NCBI GenBank assembly: GCA_944320775.1
Contig: CALUIV010000001.1
Coordinates: 1 to 64,000, forward strand
Source: an uncultured Paraprevotella sp.
GTDB lineage: Bacteria; Bacteroidota; Bacteroidia; Bacteroidales; Bacteroidaceae
Direction: 5' to 3'
Length of the DNA: 64,000 bases
Shown here: piece by piece, positions 26,965 through 36,850 of the stretch
Layout: each line of letters starts with the position of its first letter
Position numbering within the stretch: position 1 is the first letter of the stretch
Position numbers and translations under genes: made by a program
Notes under the pieces: model-generated
Database searches by the model: none
What the model was told of the DNA's origin: nothing
The model's input: the letters and a program-made list of their open reading frames with translations, nothing else

Positions 26965-29763
26965 ATGAAAAAGAGAAATTTACATTTGATTGTTTTGCTT
27001 TTATTTACAGTCGCAGTATTCCCTTTGCGGGCGGCTAAAGAGTTTGCTCATCCTGATAGAATTCGTTATGACGGGAATTGTTTTCAAATAGAAGGTCGTG
27101 ATGTTTTTGTGTTGAGTGCAGCCTTTCATTATTTTCGAGTACCTCAGGAATTGTGGCGCGATCGTTTTCGTAAAATAAAAGAAGCCGGGTTTAATACGGT
27201 AGAAACCTATGTTCCTTGGAACTGGCATGAACGGAATATGCCGAAGAATGTGCGTGATTTTTCACAATGTGACTTCACCGATCTGAAAGCCTGGCTCCGT
27301 ATGGCTCACGAAGAGTTCGGGCTCTATACGATTGTCCGTCCCGGTCCGTTTATCTGTGCCGAATGGGCTGGCGGTGCCTATCCCCGTTGGCTGGCAAAAT
27401 ATTGTCCGGAGAAATATGAGACAAGTTTCTGGTTGAGAAGCAATCATCCGGAGCATTTGAAGTGGGCACGTCATTGGTATGATGCCGTAACGCCTGTTTT
27501 TGCCGAAGAACAGATTACGCGTAAACAGCCGGGTCAGAAAGGAATCATTATGGTGCAGTTGGAAAACGAATATATCTATTTCGGCATGGAAAGTGAGAAG
27601 AAAAAAGAAGTATTGGCTTTTTTGTCAGAAGCTTGTACCGAAAATGGTATTGATGTGCCGCTTTTTACTTGCGTTACTCCAGAAGTACGTGGGGCAAAGG
27701 AGCCTATTGTTGATCAGTTGTTTGATATGGATAATCAGTATGTTTGGTGGAATATGCATGAAGCTAAAAGTCGGATCGAGCAACTTAAACGTGAACAGCC
27801 CGATGCTCCGGCCTTTGTCTGCGAATTGCAGGGCGGATGGTTTTCTACTGTCGGTGGCGGATTGAGTGAGGACAGTTATCTCGACGGACGTCATGCGCGT
27901 GGAATGGCTCTGATGGCGATGGCTGGCGGCGCTACAGGATTGAATTATTATATGTTTTTCGGTGGGACGCATTTTGCCGGGTGGGGTGCACGTCGTATGA
28001 CGACAACTTATGATTATGGTGCAGCCTTGAAGGAAAATGGAGGTGTTGGCGAGAAGTATTTTGCGGTGAAAGGGATTGGACATTTCGTCGGGCTTTTCGG
28101 TGAAAAGTTGGCTCAAAGCGAGCCTGTTACTTATACAACAAATGTATCGCAGGAACGAATGACTTCAGCGGTTCGTCAGGCAAAAGACGGTACTTTGTTC
28201 TTCTTTTTCCTGAATCGTGATCAAAAGAACAAAATCCAGGAATCGGTGCATATCACGATGGAAAACGGACGTGTTTATCCGGTTGCCTGTGTACTTGGTC
28301 CTTCAGACAGTAGGGTATTGGTAGTACGGCCTGGTGAAACTCAAGGCACTTGGTATCCGCAGGAACAGAATACTTTTGCCGACGGACGAACTGCTTCCGA
28401 TCGCCCGGCGATTTTGCCGGAACCTATCCGGATTACCCGGGCAGAATATACACACGAACCTTTCTGTGGTCGTTGGCAGAAACTGAAACGAGGTACTTCC
28501 TTGCCGGAATTGGATATCAATGATTGTCGGTATTCGATGTATCGGAGTGTGGTTCGATTGTCCGAAAAGGAAATCCGTAAGTATGGTTCTTTAATTTTCG
28601 ATATGTTTACGGGGGATCCGATGTATGTGCAGGTTAATGGTCAGGTGGTGCCCCGGGCATCACAGGATGAGTTGGACAATACGTTCCTGTTGCAGGAAGG
28701 GACTTTGCAAGTAGGTGAGAATGAGATATTGGCTATATATGAGAATCGTGGTCATGCCCATGGTTACCGGCCGATGGAAGAATTGAGCGGTATGCGTCGT
28801 GGCGGATTGGGTGCCCGGCTTTCGGAAGTGATTCCTGTAGAGGAATGGCAGGTGAAAAAAGTCAGTGACTCTTCGGATAAAACGATTTCATCAGTACTAC
28901 GTGATGCTACGGGATGGGAGAAAATCATGCTCGATGCCGAGACAGTTGCCGATTTGGCGACTTTACAGATAGCCGGACTGAAACAACCCAAATGGCCTGC
29001 TGCATGGGTGTTGCAGCATGTTCAGGGAACGGCCGTTTATCGGACAACTTTACAGATGACGTCGGAAATGATGCGTGAAGGAACTACTGTACTGGAATTT
29101 GCCTGTGTGGATGATGGTGGTGTTCTTTGGGTTAACGGAAAACGTGTAGCTGAACATCATGAATGGGATAAGCCCTTCATTGTTGATTTGGCTGCCTATT
29201 TGCATGAAGGAGCAAACGAGGTTGCTATTGTGGTGACGAACGGTAGCGGTGCGGGTGGTTTGCTTAAGGCTGTCCGGTTATATCGTGCCTTGACCATTCT
29301 GAAGCCGTTGCAATGGGAAGTTTCCGCTGATTTGGGAGGTATCTGTTCCGGTTTTCAGAATGGCGAAGACGGTTCGGTTACCTGGAAAACCTGTACGCTG
29401 AAAACTGAAGGCAATGTTCCACGAAAAGGTAGTTATAAACCTCAAGGGAAGCGTGATGGTCTGCTTACTTGGTATCGGGTGAAATTCAATCTTCCGGTTC
29501 AAGAAAAAGGAATTTGGGTACCTTGGCGTGCTTTGATCAATGCTTCTGGAACGGGCTATATTTGGTTGAATGGCCATAATCTGGGTCGTTACTGGGAAGA
29601 GGGTCCTCAGCGTGAGTTCTATTTGCCGGATTGTTGGCTTAAATTTGGGGCAGAGAATACGCTGGTGATTGGATTACGGCAGTCAGAAAAGTTTGGGGCT
29701 CTGTTGGAAAGTATGGAGATTCTGCCATATTATGAAGATGCGGAGTATCGTATGGAAAATTGA
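26965..29763 (+). CDS. GH35 family beta-galactosidase, exported
   Basis: A 932-residue protein with signal peptide (about residues 1-23). The GH35 TIM barrel shows FHYFRVPQELWRDRF, VETYVPWNWHE, IVRPGPFICAEWAGGAYPRW, the acid/base Glu202 in MVQLENEY, and the nucleophile Glu287 in FVCELQGGWF. Beta-sandwich domains follow, ending with GH2-like jelly rolls (FACVDDGGVLWVNGKRV, GYIWLNGHNLGRYW). It removes terminal beta-galactose. Longer than plain GH35 enzymes (about 600 residues) because of the extra sandwich domains. Lies 35 bases after the GH3 gene. Confidence 0.93.
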   Translation: MKKRNLHLIVLLLFTVAVFPLRAAKEFAHPDRIRYDGNCFQIEGRDVFVLSAAFHYFRVPQELWRDRFRKIKEAGFNTVETYVPWNWHERNMPKNVRDFSQCDFTDLKAWLRMAHEEFGLYTIVRPGPFICAEWAGGAYPRWLAKYCPEKYETSFWLRSNHPEHLKWARHWYDAVTPVFAEEQITRKQPGQKGIIMVQLENEYIYFGMESEKKKEVLAFLSEACTENGIDVPLFTCVTPEVRGAKEPIVDQLFDMDNQYVWWNMHEAKSRIEQLKREQPDAPAFVCELQGGWFSTVGGGLSEDSYLDGRHARGMALMAMAGGATGLNYYMFFGGTHFAGWGARRMTTTYDYGAALKENGGVGEKYFAVKGIGHFVGLFGEKLAQSEPVTYTTNVSQERMTSAVRQAKDGTLFFFFLNRDQKNKIQESVHITMENGRVYPVACVLGPSDSRVLVVRPGETQGTWYPQEQNTFADGRTASDRPAILPEPIRITRAEYTHEPFCGRWQKLKRGTSLPELDINDCRYSMYRSVVRLSEKEIRKYGSLIFDMFTGDPMYVQVNGQVVPRASQDELDNTFLLQEGTLQVGENEILAIYENRGHAHGYRPMEELSGMRRGGLGARLSEVIPVEEWQVKKVSDSSDKTISSVLRDATGWEKIMLDAETVADLATLQIAGLKQPKWPAAWVLQHVQGTAVYRTTLQMTSEMMREGTTVLEFACVDDGGVLWVNGKRVAEHHEWDKPFIVDLAAYLHEGANEVAIVVTNGSGAGGLLKAVRLYRALTILKPLQWEVSADLGGICSGFQNGEDGSVTWKTCTLKTEGNVPRKGSYKPQGKRDGLLTWYRVKFNLPVQEKGIWVPWRALINASGTGYIWLNGHNLGRYWEEGPQREFYLPDCWLKFGAENTLVIGLRQSEKFGALLESMEILPYYEDAEYRMEN

Positions 29764-29794
29764 ATCATAGAAACGGTTCTTTGATAACATTATA

Positions 29795-32734
29795 ATGATT
29801 TTCAAGCCAAAAAAGATGAATCTTTTGAGAATACTGAAGAGTTGGACTTTAGGTCTGATATTATGGGTGGTTCCCGTGCTGACCTTTGGTCGAGGACAAG
29901 GTCCTGTGGTTTATGACATGAATCAGGATTGGGCTTTTTGGCGGGGGGATGTTCCGGATGGTGAACGTCCTTCCTTGGATGTCACTTCCTGGATGCCGGT
30001 TGCTTTACCGCATATCATGCAGTTGGAACGGAAACATTGCGGTGGTGGCGTGATTTACGATGGGGTAGGTTGGTATCGTCGTTGTTTTACTGTTCCGGAA
30101 TCTTATCGGGACAAACGGGTGACCGTGTCTTTCGAAGGGGTGATGAATGCCTGCACGGTGTATCTTAATGGTGATTCGCTCTATAGTCATCATGGTGGGT
30201 ATGTAGGGTTCACCCTGGATTTGTCGCGAGCGTTACGTTATGGTTCTGAGAACGTTCTTGCTTTGCGCGTGTCGGCTGAATATGATCCGCTTACGCCTCC
30301 CGGAAAGCCTCAGGAACGTATGGACTTTTATTATTACAGCGGTATTTATCGTGATGTGACGCTTCGGGTTACGGACCAGTTGCACATTACGGATCCGCTC
30401 GAAGAGGATATCGTAGCCGGTGGCGGTGTGTTTGTCACATATCCTAAGGCTGATCGTGAAGAAGCTTTGGTTGCCGTATCAGCACATGTGGGTAACGACA
30501 GTCGGTTTGACCGCTCCGGAAACCTTGAGGTTGTACTTCGTAATGCTGAGGGCAAGTCGGTTGCTCAGACCCGTGTTCCTTTCCATCTTTTGGCTGGGGG
30601 ACAGACAACCTTAAAGACGGATTTGACGGTCAATGCCCCACATCTGTGGTTCCCGGATACTCCCTATCGTTATGAACTGGAATGTCGGGTTATAGAAAAT
30701 GGACGTATCATAGATAGGGTTAAACAAATGATCGGTATCCGGCGGATCTGTTATACTACTGAAGAAGGTTTCTTCATTAATGGCCAACGACTTTTCTTGG
30801 TTGGTGCCAATCGCCATCAGGCTTATCCCTACGTGGGTGATGCGGCTTCAAATTCCATGCAGGAGCGTGAGGTGATTGATATGAAGCGGGGTGGGTATAA
30901 TGCGGTACGTGCCGCGCATTATCCGCAGGATCCCGCTTTTCTGGAGGCCTGCGACCGGTATGGATTGCTGGTAATTGAATGTATTCCCGGATGGCAATAC
31001 TTTAATTCTGATCCAACCTTTTCCAACCGTCTGGAAGAGGTTTGTCGCCGGATGATCCGGCGTGACCGGAATCATCCGTCCATCATTCTGTGGGAAACAG
31101 CCCTGAATGAGACCGGTTATCCGTTGGAAGTGGTCCGGCGCATCAGTGAGGCTGCCCATAGTGAATATCCGGGCGACCAGTTTTACACAGCCGGCGATTA
31201 TTTCGGACATGAAGATACGGAGCCCTATTACGATGTATTCTATAAACAGGTGGCCCGTTTTCCCAGCGATGGCAACGTGATGACCAATAAACTGGAAGAT
31301 CAGATCGCCGTAAAACCATTGCTTACACGTGAGTGGGGCGATGGAGTCGGTGAGAAACCTCGGGTAAGTCTGATGGAAAACGAAGAGGAACAACTGAAAC
31401 AGTGTACTACGAGGATGAAACATTTGTGTGGTGATGGTTACTTTGACTGGTGTATGCTGGATGCAAATCCCCGTATGGCCGGACACTTTATGTGGAGTTA
31501 TAATGACTATAATCGCGGTGCGGAGGTAGAAACCATGTTTTCCGGTGTTGTTGATGTGAACCGTTGGCCGAAGTTTGGGTATTACATGCTGCAGAGCATG
31601 CGGCCACAACAGACGGAGCAGGGAGGTGCATTCGGCGGTCCGATGGTGTTTGTGGCATCTTTTAATTCTTCAGCAGCATATGCTTCGGCCAGTAAAAACA
31701 TTACGGTTTTTTCCAATTGTGATGAGGTACAGTTGTTGCGTAACGGGAAGGAAATCGGGCGGAAATCGCGTTCGGAATGTGCTCAGGACTATCCGGAGAT
31801 CGTAGCCCGGGGCGGTAGCCCGGCCTTTGTATTCAATGCCGGTTCCTATGAAGCCGGTGAGTTGAAGGCACGGGGATTTATCGATGGCCGGTGTGTGGCC
31901 GAACATACGGTTCACACTCCAGGAAAACCGCACCATATAGAAGTATTTATTCCCGATTATCCGATTCAGCCGGTGGCAGACGGAAGCGATCTGATTCCGG
32001 TTTATTTTAAAATCTGTGACGAGCGTGGTACGTTAGTATCGGAATCTGACCTGGAGATTCAGCTTGCAGTTTCCGGAGCCGGGCAATTGGTCGGTGAGGG
32101 CATCGAGCGTTTGGGAATCAGTCGGCAGCGTGTGGAAGGCGGTATCGGTTTTGCTTTTGTCCGTACGGCACGTCGTGCAGGCAAGATCCGGATTTCAGCT
32201 CAGGCAGAAGGACTTCAGGAAGGTTCGCTCGTGGTCCGGACGAAACGTTCGGACAAACAGATTCTTCCCGGTGGTGATGGGCTTATTCTTAATGGAAAAG
32301 AAGAAGACGGTGTTGTGGTGAAACCGACACGTGAGGAACAAGTGATTCTCAGCCGAAAGAAGGTTCCTGTAAAGGCAGTGCAGACAACTACCGCACATTC
32401 TGATTTTCCGGCTAACCAGATTACTGACGGGGATGATTTCAGCTGGTGGATTGCCGATTCCGATGATTTCCCGCAGACCGTTACTTTGGAATTGGAACAG
32501 CCTGTTTCGGTATTTGCCTGTCGCGTACGGTTCCAAAAAGACAGTTCGTCCTATCGGCATCGGGTGGAGTATTCGGAAGATGGCGTTCATTGGCAGACTG
32601 CTTATGAACGGGAGTGTACGGGTTGGGATTTCAAACCGGTAAAACTCGAACGAAACATGAAATATTTTCGGGTTACCATTGATGGTGTGACCGGAGGACG
32701 TGCCGGATTGGCAGAAATCACATTATATGAATAA
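29795..32734 (+). CDS. GH2 family glycosidase with C-terminal discoidin-type domain
   Basis: A 979-residue exported enzyme. The GH2 sugar-binding domain (about 35-200: WYRRCFTVPESYRDKRVTVS, VYLNGDSLYSHHGGY) and Ig-like domain are followed by the TIM barrel (NGQRLFLVGANRHQ, VRAAHYPQDPAFLEACDRYG), with acid/base Glu439 in ALNETGYP and nucleophile Glu513 in LTREWGDG. The last 140 residues are an F5/8 type C (CBM32-like) domain (FPANQITDGDDFSWW, VEYSEDGVHWQ). Probable beta-galactosidase or related activity. ATG 29795 keeps the 31-base spacing typical of this operon; ATG 29816 gives a cleaner signal peptide and is an alternative. Confidence 0.92.
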   Translation: MIFKPKKMNLLRILKSWTLGLILWVVPVLTFGRGQGPVVYDMNQDWAFWRGDVPDGERPSLDVTSWMPVALPHIMQLERKHCGGGVIYDGVGWYRRCFTVPESYRDKRVTVSFEGVMNACTVYLNGDSLYSHHGGYVGFTLDLSRALRYGSENVLALRVSAEYDPLTPPGKPQERMDFYYYSGIYRDVTLRVTDQLHITDPLEEDIVAGGGVFVTYPKADREEALVAVSAHVGNDSRFDRSGNLEVVLRNAEGKSVAQTRVPFHLLAGGQTTLKTDLTVNAPHLWFPDTPYRYELECRVIENGRIIDRVKQMIGIRRICYTTEEGFFINGQRLFLVGANRHQAYPYVGDAASNSMQEREVIDMKRGGYNAVRAAHYPQDPAFLEACDRYGLLVIECIPGWQYFNSDPTFSNRLEEVCRRMIRRDRNHPSIILWETALNETGYPLEVVRRISEAAHSEYPGDQFYTAGDYFGHEDTEPYYDVFYKQVARFPSDGNVMTNKLEDQIAVKPLLTREWGDGVGEKPRVSLMENEEEQLKQCTTRMKHLCGDGYFDWCMLDANPRMAGHFMWSYNDYNRGAEVETMFSGVVDVNRWPKFGYYMLQSMRPQQTEQGGAFGGPMVFVASFNSSAAYASASKNITVFSNCDEVQLLRNGKEIGRKSRSECAQDYPEIVARGGSPAFVFNAGSYEAGELKARGFIDGRCVAEHTVHTPGKPHHIEVFIPDYPIQPVADGSDLIPVYFKICDERGTLVSESDLEIQLAVSGAGQLVGEGIERLGISRQRVEGGIGFAFVRTARRAGKIRISAQAEGLQEGSLVVRTKRSDKQILPGGDGLILNGKEEDGVVVKPTREEQVILSRKKVPVKAVQTTTAHSDFPANQITDGDDFSWWIADSDDFPQTVTLELEQPVSVFACRVRFQKDSSSYRHRVEYSEDGVHWQTAYERECTGWDFKPVKLERNMKYFRVTIDGVTGGRAGLAEITLYE

Positions 32735-32767
32735 AACAGGATTGCATGGCATTGTAGAATTGATTAA

Positions 32768-34366
32768 ATGATGAAAAAGAATAGTTTTAAAATCAGAAAA
32801 TTGATTTTATTTTTCAGTTTGTTATATGCTGGTTGGGGATTCAGTCAGCAACAGGTGTGGAATCCGGATAATGGTGACGGAACATTTACCAATCCATTGT
32901 TGTGGGGCGATTGGCCGGATCCGGATGTCATCCGGGTCGGAGATGATTTTTACATGGTGTCGACCAGTATGCATTATGTTCCCGGATGTCCGATTCTGCA
33001 TTCGCGGGATCTGGTTAATTGGGAAATGGTCGGATATGCCGTGGAACGTTATGATGAAGATCCGCGTTATGATTTGCAGGGGGGCAGTTTGTATCTGAAT
33101 GGTTCCTGGGCGGCAACGATGCGTTATCGTGACGGCAAGTTCTATGTCGGTTTTTGCACGCCATACGGTTGGGGCCGTGAAAAGGGGAATTTTTCCATGT
33201 GCATTGCCGATCGTCCTGAGGGACCGTGGGAACGGGTAGTTTTCCCGGAGTATATGTACGATCCGGGATTGTTGTTTGATGATGATGGCCGGGTTTACGT
33301 GGTACATGGTCAGGGAACACTTTATGTAACCGAATTGGCAAAAGACGCCCGTTCGGTTTTGGGCGAACCACGAAAGATCTGGTCGGGTGGTTTCAAGAAT
33401 GCGTATGAATTGGGCGGAGGCTTTGGTATGGAAGGTGCGCATGCTTATAAAATAAACGGTAAGTATTACATTACCTGTCCGGCCGGTGGTACGGAAGGGT
33501 GGCAGATTTGTCTGCGTTCTGATCATATTTACGGTCCATATGAACATCGTCTGATTATGAACGACAGTTTGTCTTATCCGCCCAATGGTTTGCATCAGGG
33601 TGGTATGGTGCAATTGAAGAATGGTGACTGGTGGTTTGTCATCATGCAGGATCGTGGTCCGATCGGTCGGGTTCCTTGTCTGGTTCCCGTCACCTGGAAA
33701 GATGGTTGGCCGATGCTTGGTGATGATGGAAAAGATGTTGTAACTTATCCGAAACCCGATACAGGGAAACGCAGCCGCATACTTTCTCCGGCCACTTCGG
33801 ATGAATTCAATGGGCGTAAACTTGGACTGCAATGGCAGTGGAATCATAATCCCGATCCGACACGATGGTCACTGGCGGAACGTAAAGGATATATGCGGTT
33901 GAAAGCGGCAAAAGCAGATGTGTTGAAGAATGCGCGAAATACACTGACGCAGCGTGTACAGGGACCTCTTTCACAAGGTACCGTAGAAATGGATTTCAGT
34001 GCCTTGAAAGAAGGTAATGTGGCCGGATTCGGTGTTTTTGAGTTTCCTTATGCTTATATAGCAGTTGTGCGCCACGAGGGTAAGAACCGTTTGGTGATGT
34101 GTATCGATGATGTGGAACAGGAAGCAGTGGAAGATATTCCGGGAGACAAAGTCTGGATTCGTGCCCGTACTACCGATCGTGATTTTGTCGCTTCGTTTTT
34201 CTATAGTCTGGATGGAGTCCATTTCCATAAATTAGGTTCAGACTTGCGCATGGGACTTGGTTTGCCCTGGACGGCCAATCGTTTTGCTTTGTTTAATTAT
34301 TCCAAGACCGATGAAGGAATCGATGGCATTGCTGACTTTAACTGGTTTAGGTTTACCAATAAGTAG
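32768..34366 (+). CDS. GH43 family enzyme (arabinofuranosidase/xylosidase type), exported
   Basis: A 532-residue protein with signal peptide (about residues 1-27, ending GFSQQ). The five-bladed GH43 propeller shows NPLLWGDWPDPDVIRVGDDF with the Asp cluster at residues 48-53, MYDPGLLFDDDGRVYVVHG with the second Asp, and the acid Glu222 in GMEGAHAYKINGKYY. A C-terminal beta-sandwich (about 340-530; ATSDEFNGRKLGLQWQWNHN, GPLSQGTVEMDFS) is the usual GH43 accessory domain. It probably removes arabinose or xylose side chains. Starts 33 bases after the GH2 gene. Confidence 0.92.
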   Translation: MMKKNSFKIRKLILFFSLLYAGWGFSQQQVWNPDNGDGTFTNPLLWGDWPDPDVIRVGDDFYMVSTSMHYVPGCPILHSRDLVNWEMVGYAVERYDEDPRYDLQGGSLYLNGSWAATMRYRDGKFYVGFCTPYGWGREKGNFSMCIADRPEGPWERVVFPEYMYDPGLLFDDDGRVYVVHGQGTLYVTELAKDARSVLGEPRKIWSGGFKNAYELGGGFGMEGAHAYKINGKYYITCPAGGTEGWQICLRSDHIYGPYEHRLIMNDSLSYPPNGLHQGGMVQLKNGDWWFVIMQDRGPIGRVPCLVPVTWKDGWPMLGDDGKDVVTYPKPDTGKRSRILSPATSDEFNGRKLGLQWQWNHNPDPTRWSLAERKGYMRLKAAKADVLKNARNTLTQRVQGPLSQGTVEMDFSALKEGNVAGFGVFEFPYAYIAVVRHEGKNRLVMCIDDVEQEAVEDIPGDKVWIRARTTDRDFVASFFYSLDGVHFHKLGSDLRMGLGLPWTANRFALFNYSKTDEGIDGIADFNWFRFTNK

Positions 34367-34396
34367 ATGTAATATTAATGATAAAAAAGAAATACT

Positions 34397-36850
34397 ATGA
34401 ATTTAAAGATGTTGTTAGGCATGGCCTGTCTGTCTCCATTGTTGGTTATGTCGGAGGAGCGGCCGATATTGAGCCGGGGAGAAACAATAGCTTTGGCGGG
34501 TCCTGAAGGATATGAACATTACCAATGGCAAGTTTCTTCTGATTGTCAGTCTTTCATAGATATTCCGGGGGCAACACAGAAAGATCTGAAAATGTCTGTT
34601 TTTGCTCCGGGATATTATCGGGTCATCGCAGTTTCCGGGTCGGGAGTAAGCGTGATACCCGATACTACGGATATTGCTTTTCAGCAAGTGGACTATGCTA
34701 ATGAAACAGTCTTGTCGGCAGCCCATGGTTATGTAGAAACGTTGGAAGGAGCACCGGGCGCTACCGGAATAAATATCCCTGAAGAAGTCCGTGAAAACGG
34801 CCAGGCTCAGGTGACACGTAAGTTGACCGACTGGATATCGGGTAATGCCATGGCTGTTTATTATTTTAATCATCCGCAAGGGGTTATTGATACGCAAATG
34901 AAACTGACGGTGAAGAAAGATGCTGAGGTCTCTTTCCGGATAACTTTGTGGGATCCTGTTGATGCTACGGAACCAATGGCCGTCAACTATATTGCACTGA
35001 AGGGTACGGGTGAAGCTCAAGTTGTTGATATCCTGGGAATCAACATACCCCGGAAGGATTATTACCGTTATCAGATAGAATGTCTGAAAGGATGGCAGGA
35101 TATTCGTGAAATAGATCGTTTTTTTGTCCGTTCCGATCAGGCTGCAGTCAGTTATAAAGCCGGATGGCTTTCTTCTCCGTCTGTTCATTTGAGTAATTGG
35201 CGGAACAGTAAGTCAGACGCTCCAAAGGGTGCTGTCTACGACTGGTGTTATCAGGAAGTTATGATGCCGGCCACGTCCGATATTATTGGCACATATGTCA
35301 TGTCGCTTGGTGTGCTTAGCGGATATATGGGTATTCAGATGAATGGCTATGATGAAAACGGACAGTCGAAACATGAAGTTCTTTATTCGATGTGGGACGA
35401 TGGCAGTACGGATGAAGATCCCGATTTGCCTATGTATTGCCGGGCGTCCGTAGTCGATCATGATCCGAAAGCTACGGTTAACCGGTTCGGTGGTGAAGGA
35501 ACTGGAATGCAGACTTATTATCGGGGACATCATTGGGAATGTGGTACGTATGTGCAATTTCTGACCAACTGCCGGCCGGAGACAGCAACCTATACCACAG
35601 TTGTCAATGGGGTGGAACAGACACATACGCAGCAGAATATGCTTGTCTCAACCTGGTTCAACGCTCAGGATGGAAAAGGATGGCAATATATGTCTACACT
35701 GCGTTTACCGAATAACAACCGATATTTTGATTCCTGGTATTCATTTTTGGAAAATTACAACTGGTCTACAGGACAGGCTGTTCGTCAGGGTTTTTACCGG
35801 AATGGTTACGGTCGTGCAAAAGACCAGAAAAAATGGTATCATTTCAATATGGTAGATTTCGGACATACGGATGGAGGAAACAATCCGGGTAATCGGAACG
35901 ACTATGGTCAAGGAGTCTCAGAAACGGAAACCGGAGCTTTCTTTATGCAGACCGGAGGTTATCTTCCAACCATACAGAAATCGAATGTGGTTGCTTTAAA
36001 TGTGCAGAATACGCCGGTCGATACCATTGATCTGGCCCGACTGGAGGCCCGGGTGGATGAAGCCATAGCCCGTGAGCAAGAGCTTATAGAAGCTGAAGAA
36101 CAGTTTAACAAGAATAAATTGGATAAGACCGCTTGGACAATCATGGATAAATCCAGTGAAGAAACCTCAGGAGAAGGAGAAAATGGACGTGCAGCTTTGA
36201 TTGTTGATGGTGATTTGAATACTTATTGGCATTCACAATGGACGGGGAGCGGTTCGTCATACCCTCATCACATTACGGTTGATATGAAACAGGAAAATGT
36301 AGTAGAAGGGTTTCAGATGACAATGAGCGGTGGAACGAACCGTTACGTGAAGTCTTATCGTCTTTATGGTAGTACGGATAATAAGGAATGGGAGTTGATT
36401 TTCGCAGATGATGATGCACCGGCTGAAGCTGCATCATTCCGGGTATTGCTCGACGATTCGTTTATTGCACGATATTTGAAACTGGAAATCCTTGACGGAC
36501 GGGCTACAGACGGACCGCATGTTCGGATTAACGAGCTGGATGTTTCCGGAAGAAAGAATCCTACTTCTGTTGCCTTGTCGCCTGATGCATGTTCTGACCA
36601 TCGTCTGAAGCCCATTCTGAAAAACGGGATTCTGGAGTTTTCCGCTCCATTTTCATGCGAAAATTTGATGGTGGCTTTTTATGATTTTTCCGGGCGTTGT
36701 TTGGCCGAACGGATGTTCGCAGGTGTTGTTTCCGGGCAAAATATCCATTGGAATCATACCGCTTTTCAGGGTAAAACATCGGGAATTCTGGTGTGTAAAT
36801 CCGGTGATCGTATTCGTGTAGCCCGGACTATATCGGTTGGTTATCAATGA
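34397..36850 (+). CDS. DUF5077-DUF3472-discoidin multidomain exported protein
   Basis: An 817-residue protein of the DUF3472 family, with a short signal (about residues 1-19). An early Ig-like segment (YEHYQWQVSSDCQSFIDIPG) is followed by a DUF5077-like beta domain (about 135-235; NAMAVYYFNHPQGVIDTQMK). The DUF3472 core (about 265-510) has FGGEGTGMQTYYRGHHWECG and FLENYNWSTGQAVRQGFYRN. A discoidin-type domain (about 590-715; AALIVDGDLNTYWHSQWTG) and a tail at 730-817 resembling a type IX secretion sorting domain (VAFYDFSGRCLAERM, GILVCKSGDRIRVARTISV) complete it. DUF3472 proteins are common in glycan loci; their biochemical role is not established to my knowledge. The stop overlaps the next start by 4 bases. 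Confidence 0.83.
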   Translation: MNLKMLLGMACLSPLLVMSEERPILSRGETIALAGPEGYEHYQWQVSSDCQSFIDIPGATQKDLKMSVFAPGYYRVIAVSGSGVSVIPDTTDIAFQQVDYANETVLSAAHGYVETLEGAPGATGINIPEEVRENGQAQVTRKLTDWISGNAMAVYYFNHPQGVIDTQMKLTVKKDAEVSFRITLWDPVDATEPMAVNYIALKGTGEAQVVDILGINIPRKDYYRYQIECLKGWQDIREIDRFFVRSDQAAVSYKAGWLSSPSVHLSNWRNSKSDAPKGAVYDWCYQEVMMPATSDIIGTYVMSLGVLSGYMGIQMNGYDENGQSKHEVLYSMWDDGSTDEDPDLPMYCRASVVDHDPKATVNRFGGEGTGMQTYYRGHHWECGTYVQFLTNCRPETATYTTVVNGVEQTHTQQNMLVSTWFNAQDGKGWQYMSTLRLPNNNRYFDSWYSFLENYNWSTGQAVRQGFYRNGYGRAKDQKKWYHFNMVDFGHTDGGNNPGNRNDYGQGVSETETGAFFMQTGGYLPTIQKSNVVALNVQNTPVDTIDLARLEARVDEAIAREQELIEAEEQFNKNKLDKTAWTIMDKSSEETSGEGENGRAALIVDGDLNTYWHSQWTGSGSSYPHHITVDMKQENVVEGFQMTMSGGTNRYVKSYRLYGSTDNKEWELIFADDDAPAEAASFRVLLDDSFIARYLKLEILDGRATDGPHVRINELDVSGRKNPTSVALSPDACSDHRLKPILKNGILEFSAPFSCENLMVAFYDFSGRCLAERMFAGVVSGQNIHWNHTAFQGKTSGILVCKSGDRIRVARTISVGYQ

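Noticed and set aside
30848..31609. 253-codon minus-strand open frame inside the GH2 gene
   Set aside because: The plus-strand GH2 catalytic motifs cover the same bases; the antisense product has no family features.
32822..33847. 341-codon open frame on the minus strand across the GH43 gene
   Set aside because: It lies entirely inside a well-supported GH43 gene, has no recognisable domain and an unusual residue mix; it is an antisense shadow.
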